From Nitrospirota bacterium (GTDB taxonomy: Bacteria; Nitrospirota; Thermodesulfovibrionia; Thermodesulfovibrionales; JdFR-85), in contig QIJG01000214.1 in assembly GCA_003232715.1 (NCBI GenBank), forward strand, positions 1 to 23,565: 23,565 nt of DNA, given 5' to 3'. Both the position numbers and the translations under genes were made by a program. The notes beneath the pieces were generated by a model. It saw only the letters and a list, made by a program, of their open reading frames with translations. It was not told the DNA's origin and did not search any database. Within the stretch, counting starts at the first letter, position 1; every line of letters begins with the position of its first letter. Below are positions 20,305-23,565 of the stretch, piece after piece.

Positions 20305-22875
20305 ATGATTAAGGTAACCATAGACGGAAGAGAGGTTGAGCTTGAAAACCCTGTGACTGTCCTTGAGGCGGCAAAACAGGCAGGGGTCATCATCCCTACG
20401 CTCTGTTATTTTGAGGGACTGACGCCCTTTGGCGGTTGCAGGCTCTGCCTTGTAGAGGTGGAGAAGCTTCCCAGGTTGCAGACTTCTTGCACCATCATGA
20501 CAGCAGACGGGATGGTGGTCAGGACGGAGACTGATCAGATCAAGGCTGCAAGGCGTTCAATACTCGAATTTCTGCTCATCAACCACCCACTTGACTGTCC
20601 CTTTTGCGACAAGGCAGGGGAGTGTGACCTGCAGGACCTTGTTGCACTCTACGGGCCTGAGGCAGGTCGTTTTGCCGAAGGCAAGAGACGGCATCCCGAG
20701 AGTTTCGATGATCCTATTATTGTGAGGAATATGGAGAGGTGTGTGCTCTGTACGAGATGTGTAAGGATGTGCGACGGTCCTCAGGGTGCGTATGCCATAT
20801 CAGTAACAGGAAGGGGCAGCCATTCATTTGTAGAGCCCTTCTCCGGTGGTAAATACAACTGTGAATATTGTGGCAACTGTCTCACGGTATGTCCTGTCGG
20901 TGCGATCATGTCAAGACTTCACAGGCATAGTTACAGACCCTGGTTTGTTGAGAAGGAGATAGAGACCGTATGTGGTTTCTGCGGTGTGGGTTGCTCCATG
21001 GTTCTGCAAATGAGGGAAAACTCTATAATAAGGGCCATACCAAGGGCGGGGGTCGGGTTCAATAAAGGCCTTTTGTGTGTAAGGGGTCGATTCGGTTATG
21101 AAAATGTTGAGAGTGAGGAGCAGCTTACAACCCCCCTTATGAAGGTGGACGGAGACCTGAAGCCGGTAAGTTGGGAAGAGGCGATCACCTTTATAACAGA
21201 GAGTCTTAAAGAGATAAAGGATGCGTTTGGCGGAAAGGCAATTGGTGCCGTTGCTTCAGGAAGATGTACAAATGAAGACAATTACATGTTACAGAAATTT
21301 ATAAGGTTTGTTCTTGGTTCAAACAACATTGACTCCTCTGCGAGGAATTATTATGCACCGGCAGAGGCCTATCTTGAAAGGATATTCGGGCAGGGAATTA
21401 CGGCAAACCTTATCTCCGGCATAGCCAATTCAGATGGTGTCTTTGTTGTTGGTGGCGACCCGACAGCGATAAATCCGATACTCGGGCTTCAGATAAGGGC
21501 TTCCTGTAGAGGTGGCGGGAAAATTATAGCCCTTGGTGCCCCTGGAGGACTGAAAAGGTTTGTAGCTTATGAATTGATGCCCACGCCATATTCAGAAGAG
21601 ATTATACTCTCAGCCATTGTAGGCAGACTCCTGAAAGGCAAGGCTCTCAGTGGTGAGAACACGACAGTAGAGGCCAAACTCAGGAGCCTCAAAATACCTT
21701 CAGATGAGGACCTGGGCATGACGGGGATATCATCTGAGGATATTGTGAGGGCATCTGATGACCTTGCAGGGATGGCAACTCCTGTTGTAGTTATAGGTCC
21801 TGATATCATACAGAGGGAAAGGGCATCCAAAAACCTCGCGAGGATTTTCCTCCTTTCCGAAAGGCCGAATTATCAGGGCGTGATGGATATGGGGTGTCTG
21901 CCGGACTTCCTGCCCGGTGGAAGACCGGTTGAGCTTGAGATGTTCAGGCATCAGATAGAGGGTGCTCTTGGTCTGAAAGCACCGCAAGATAAGGGATTGA
22001 CCCTTTTTGAAATGATAAATGAGGCTGAAACGGGGGGGCTGAAAGCACTCTATGTTATGGGTGAGAACCCCCTCTTTAATATTCCCGACAGTGCAAAGGT
22101 GAAAAAGGCCCTCGGAAATCTGGACCTGCTTGTGGTTCAGGATGTTCATCTTACGGAGACTTCAGGGATTGCGGATGTGGTTTTGCCGGCAACGGCCTGG
22201 CCTGAAAAGGAGGGGACATTTACAAACCTTGAAAGGCGGGTGCAGAGGGTCAGGAAGGCCAGGAGAGGCAGGATGGCATCCTATGGCAGAGATGACTGGA
22301 AGATCATTGCAGATATTGCAGAGAGATTCGGAATGACGAAGCAATACCTCAGGGTGGAGGATGTGTGGGAGGAGATAACTCATGTCTCAGCCCTGCACAC
22401 CGGGCTCGGTTACGAGGATATTGCAGAAGGGAAGGCCGTTTGGCCCTATTGCGGTAAACCCTTAAGGGGCATGGAAGGTGATTTTTCAGTTGAGGGACTT
22501 GATGGGCTGCCCCGTATCCGGGGTTCCAAAAAGCCTTATTTAATGATAGAGAGATCATTATATCACTCGGGTACATTCAGCAGGAGGTCCAAGGCCCTGC
22601 TCAGTATTTATCCGGAGCCTTATTTAATGATAAACCCCTTGCTGTCAGAGAGGCTTGGACTTGCAGAGGGGGAGAAGGCAAGGATAAGCAATGAACGGGG
22701 GGTGCTTGAGCTGAAGGTGAAATTAAATGAAGACGTATCCGATAGTCAGGTGTTCCTTTCCAATACCTTTGAGGGGGCCGGTGCTATGGGGTTGATTGGT
22801 TTCGGGATAGATTCCGTTATCGGGTCTCTATACATCAAGGATAATACTGTGAGGGTGGAGAAGGTGCGGGTATGA
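20305..22875 (+). CDS. nuoG: NADH-quinone oxidoreductase subunit G
   Basis: An 856-residue iron-sulfur subunit relaying electrons from NuoEF. N1b (2Fe-2S) uses C34, C45, C48 and C62. N5 uses H94, C98, C101 and C107. Two 4Fe-4S sites follow: C146/C149/C152/C156 and C186/C189/C192/C196. N7 is C223, C226, C230 and C258. The rest is a molybdopterin-oxidoreductase-like fold with a C-terminal binding domain. At the position of the formate dehydrogenase Mo ligand (AR-x-C/U-H-AP), the sequence is ARNYYAP, with Tyr349, so no Mo catalysis is expected. The extra 4Fe-4S pair and overall build are closer to formate dehydrogenase alpha than in mitochondrial NuoG. The stop overlaps nuoH by 4 nt. Confidence 0.93.
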   Translation: MIKVTIDGREVELENPVTVLEAAKQAGVIIPTLCYFEGLTPFGGCRLCLVEVEKLPRLQTSCTIMTADGMVVRTETDQIKAARRSILEFLLINHPLDCPFCDKAGECDLQDLVALYGPEAGRFAEGKRRHPESFDDPIIVRNMERCVLCTRCVRMCDGPQGAYAISVTGRGSHSFVEPFSGGKYNCEYCGNCLTVCPVGAIMSRLHRHSYRPWFVEKEIETVCGFCGVGCSMVLQMRENSIIRAIPRAGVGFNKGLLCVRGRFGYENVESEEQLTTPLMKVDGDLKPVSWEEAITFITESLKEIKDAFGGKAIGAVASGRCTNEDNYMLQKFIRFVLGSNNIDSSARNYYAPAEAYLERIFGQGITANLISGIANSDGVFVVGGDPTAINPILGLQIRASCRGGGKIIALGAPGGLKRFVAYELMPTPYSEEIILSAIVGRLLKGKALSGENTTVEAKLRSLKIPSDEDLGMTGISSEDIVRASDDLAGMATPVVVIGPDIIQRERASKNLARIFLLSERPNYQGVMDMGCLPDFLPGGRPVELEMFRHQIEGALGLKAPQDKGLTLFEMINEAETGGLKALYVMGENPLFNIPDSAKVKKALGNLDLLVVQDVHLTETSGIADVVLPATAWPEKEGTFTNLERRVQRVRKARRGRMASYGRDDWKIIADIAERFGMTKQYLRVEDVWEEITHVSALHTGLGYEDIAEGKAVWPYCGKPLRGMEGDFSVEGLDGLPRIRGSKKPYLMIERSLYHSGTFSRRSKALLSIYPEPYLMINPLLSERLGLAEGEKARISNERGVLELKVKLNEDVSDSQVFLSNTFEGAGAMGLIGFGIDSVIGSLYIKDNTVRVEKVRV

Positions 22876-23565
22876 GTGTCCTTGAGTCTTTGATGCAGCC
22901 GGGGAGCTTTGATCTCGTTCTGAATATAGGGGGTATTGTCCTCAAGATCGCTATTGTCATTGCTGTGGCCATGTTTCACGTTGCATATGCAACCTATTTT
23001 GAGCGTAAGGTGATTGGACATATGCAGGTACGGATGGGGCCGATGGAAGTGGGGCCGCACGGGCTGTTGCAGCCGGTTGCGGATATGGTCAAACTCTTCT
23101 TCAAGGAGGATATCGTCCCCACAAATGCGGACAAGCCGGTCTTTTATCTGGCTCCCATAATATCACTGACAGCCGCACTGTCATCACTTGCAGTAATACC
23201 CTTTTTTGATGGTTTTGTTATTGCCAATATAAACATCGGGCTCTTATTTATACTTGCCGTTTCATCGGTGGGCACATATGGAATAATCCTTGCCGGATGG
23301 GCATCTTCTTCAAAATACTCCTTTCTTGGCAGTCTCAGGTCCGCTGCTCAGGTTATCAGTTATGAGGTGGCAATGGGGCTTAGCCTTGTGGGTGTAATAA
23401 TGATGGCAGGTTCACTGAACCTTACGGATATTGTTCGCGCTCAGGCCGACTACCCCACCGGTATGTTTGCAATTCCCCAGATACTCGGATTCTTTGTGTT
23501 TGTTGTTGCTGCGGTTGCAGAGACAAACAGGTCCCCTTTTGACCTCCCGGAGGCAGAGAATGAGC
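22872..23565 (+). CDS. nuoH: NADH-quinone oxidoreductase subunit H (3' end outside window)
   Basis: The reading frame from ATG 22872 stays open to the window end: 231 complete codons, with the 3' part missing. This membrane subunit connects the peripheral and membrane arms at the quinone cavity. Visible marks are the first helix followed by YFERKVIGHMQVRMGP, then GLLQPVADMVKLFFKED. SKYSFLGSLRSAAQVISYEV and AETNRSPFDLPEAENE come near the window end. The ATG overlaps the nuoG stop (ATGA). The remaining nuo genes (I-N) are expected just beyond the window. Confidence 0.95.
   Translation, partial: MSVLESLMQPGSFDLVLNIGGIVLKIAIVIAVAMFHVAYATYFERKVIGHMQVRMGPMEVGPHGLLQPVADMVKLFFKEDIVPTNADKPVFYLAPIISLTAALSSLAVIPFFDGFVIANINIGLLFILAVSSVGTYGIILAGWASSSKYSFLGSLRSAAQVISYEVAMGLSLVGVIMMAGSLNLTDIVRAQADYPTGMFAIPQILGFFVFVVAAVAETNRSPFDLPEAENE

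Noticed and set aside
18960..22875. nuoEFG as a bifurcating hydrogenase (HydABC) or soluble formate dehydrogenase
   Set aside because: NuoF lacks the extra ferredoxin domains, NuoG lacks the H-cluster cysteines and the Mo-ligand Cys/Sec, and the genes are flanked by nuoABCD and nuoH.

Overview
The window looks like a chromosomal core region of a free-living, respiring Gram-negative bacterium. My best guess is a Nitrospirota (Thermodesulfovibrio-like) or deltaproteobacterial lineage. The reasons are the moderate GC, the ribE-ribBA-ribH-nusB order, a full separate-subunit nuo operon, and a sensor kinase whose extracytoplasmic domain carries c-type haem motifs. Taxonomy is inference; no rRNA or tRNA gene is present.

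Layout. (1) 1-2034: purB on the minus strand and, divergent from it, a small exported tandem-SH3 protein; their promoters overlap. (2) 2036-9400, all minus strand, tightly packed: ROK sugar kinase, lepA, lepB, a small one-pass membrane protein (DUF4845-like by position), ribE, ribBA, ribH, nusB and a metallophosphoesterase. A ~117-bp element with 18-bp terminal inverted repeats (MITE-like) sits between ribBA and ribH. (3) 9550-15496, all minus strand: a regulatory operon starting with a membrane histidine kinase with two haem c motifs. It continues with an NtrC-type sigma-54 activator, a DRTGG-type protein, a small RsbW/RsbT-like ATPase, a second DRTGG protein, a PHP-domain protein, a stand-alone GHKL ATPase and a single-domain response regulator. 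(4) 15711-23565, plus strand and divergent from region 3: nuoA, B, C, D, E, F, G and the 5' part of nuoH (respiratory complex I), running off the window.

The most interesting part is region 3 beside region 4. From memory, the DRTGG / RsbW-like ATPase / PHP / GHKL-ATPase set accompanies electron-bifurcating [FeFe]-hydrogenase (NuoE/NuoF-like) operons in anaerobic Firmicutes. Here it is joined to a haem-sensing two-component system and faces complex I, which suggests a redox-signalling module controlling NADH-linked electron transfer. The operon also carries two apparent lesions. The RsbW-like gene ends early, with its conserved C-terminal strand left in the +1 frame. The NtrC-like AAA+ domain lacks about four residues of the sensor-I strand. 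The module may therefore be decaying or altered in this genome, or these are sequence errors.

Regulatory signals: nuoA and the SH3 gene both have good -10 boxes so close to the ATG, with no Shine-Dalgarno, that leaderless or near-leaderless mRNAs are likely. Hairpins lie in the nuoA-nuoB and nuoF-nuoG gaps, and several dyads lie in the kinase/nuo divergent region. I found no CRISPR array, complete transposase gene, riboswitch, tRNA or rRNA.
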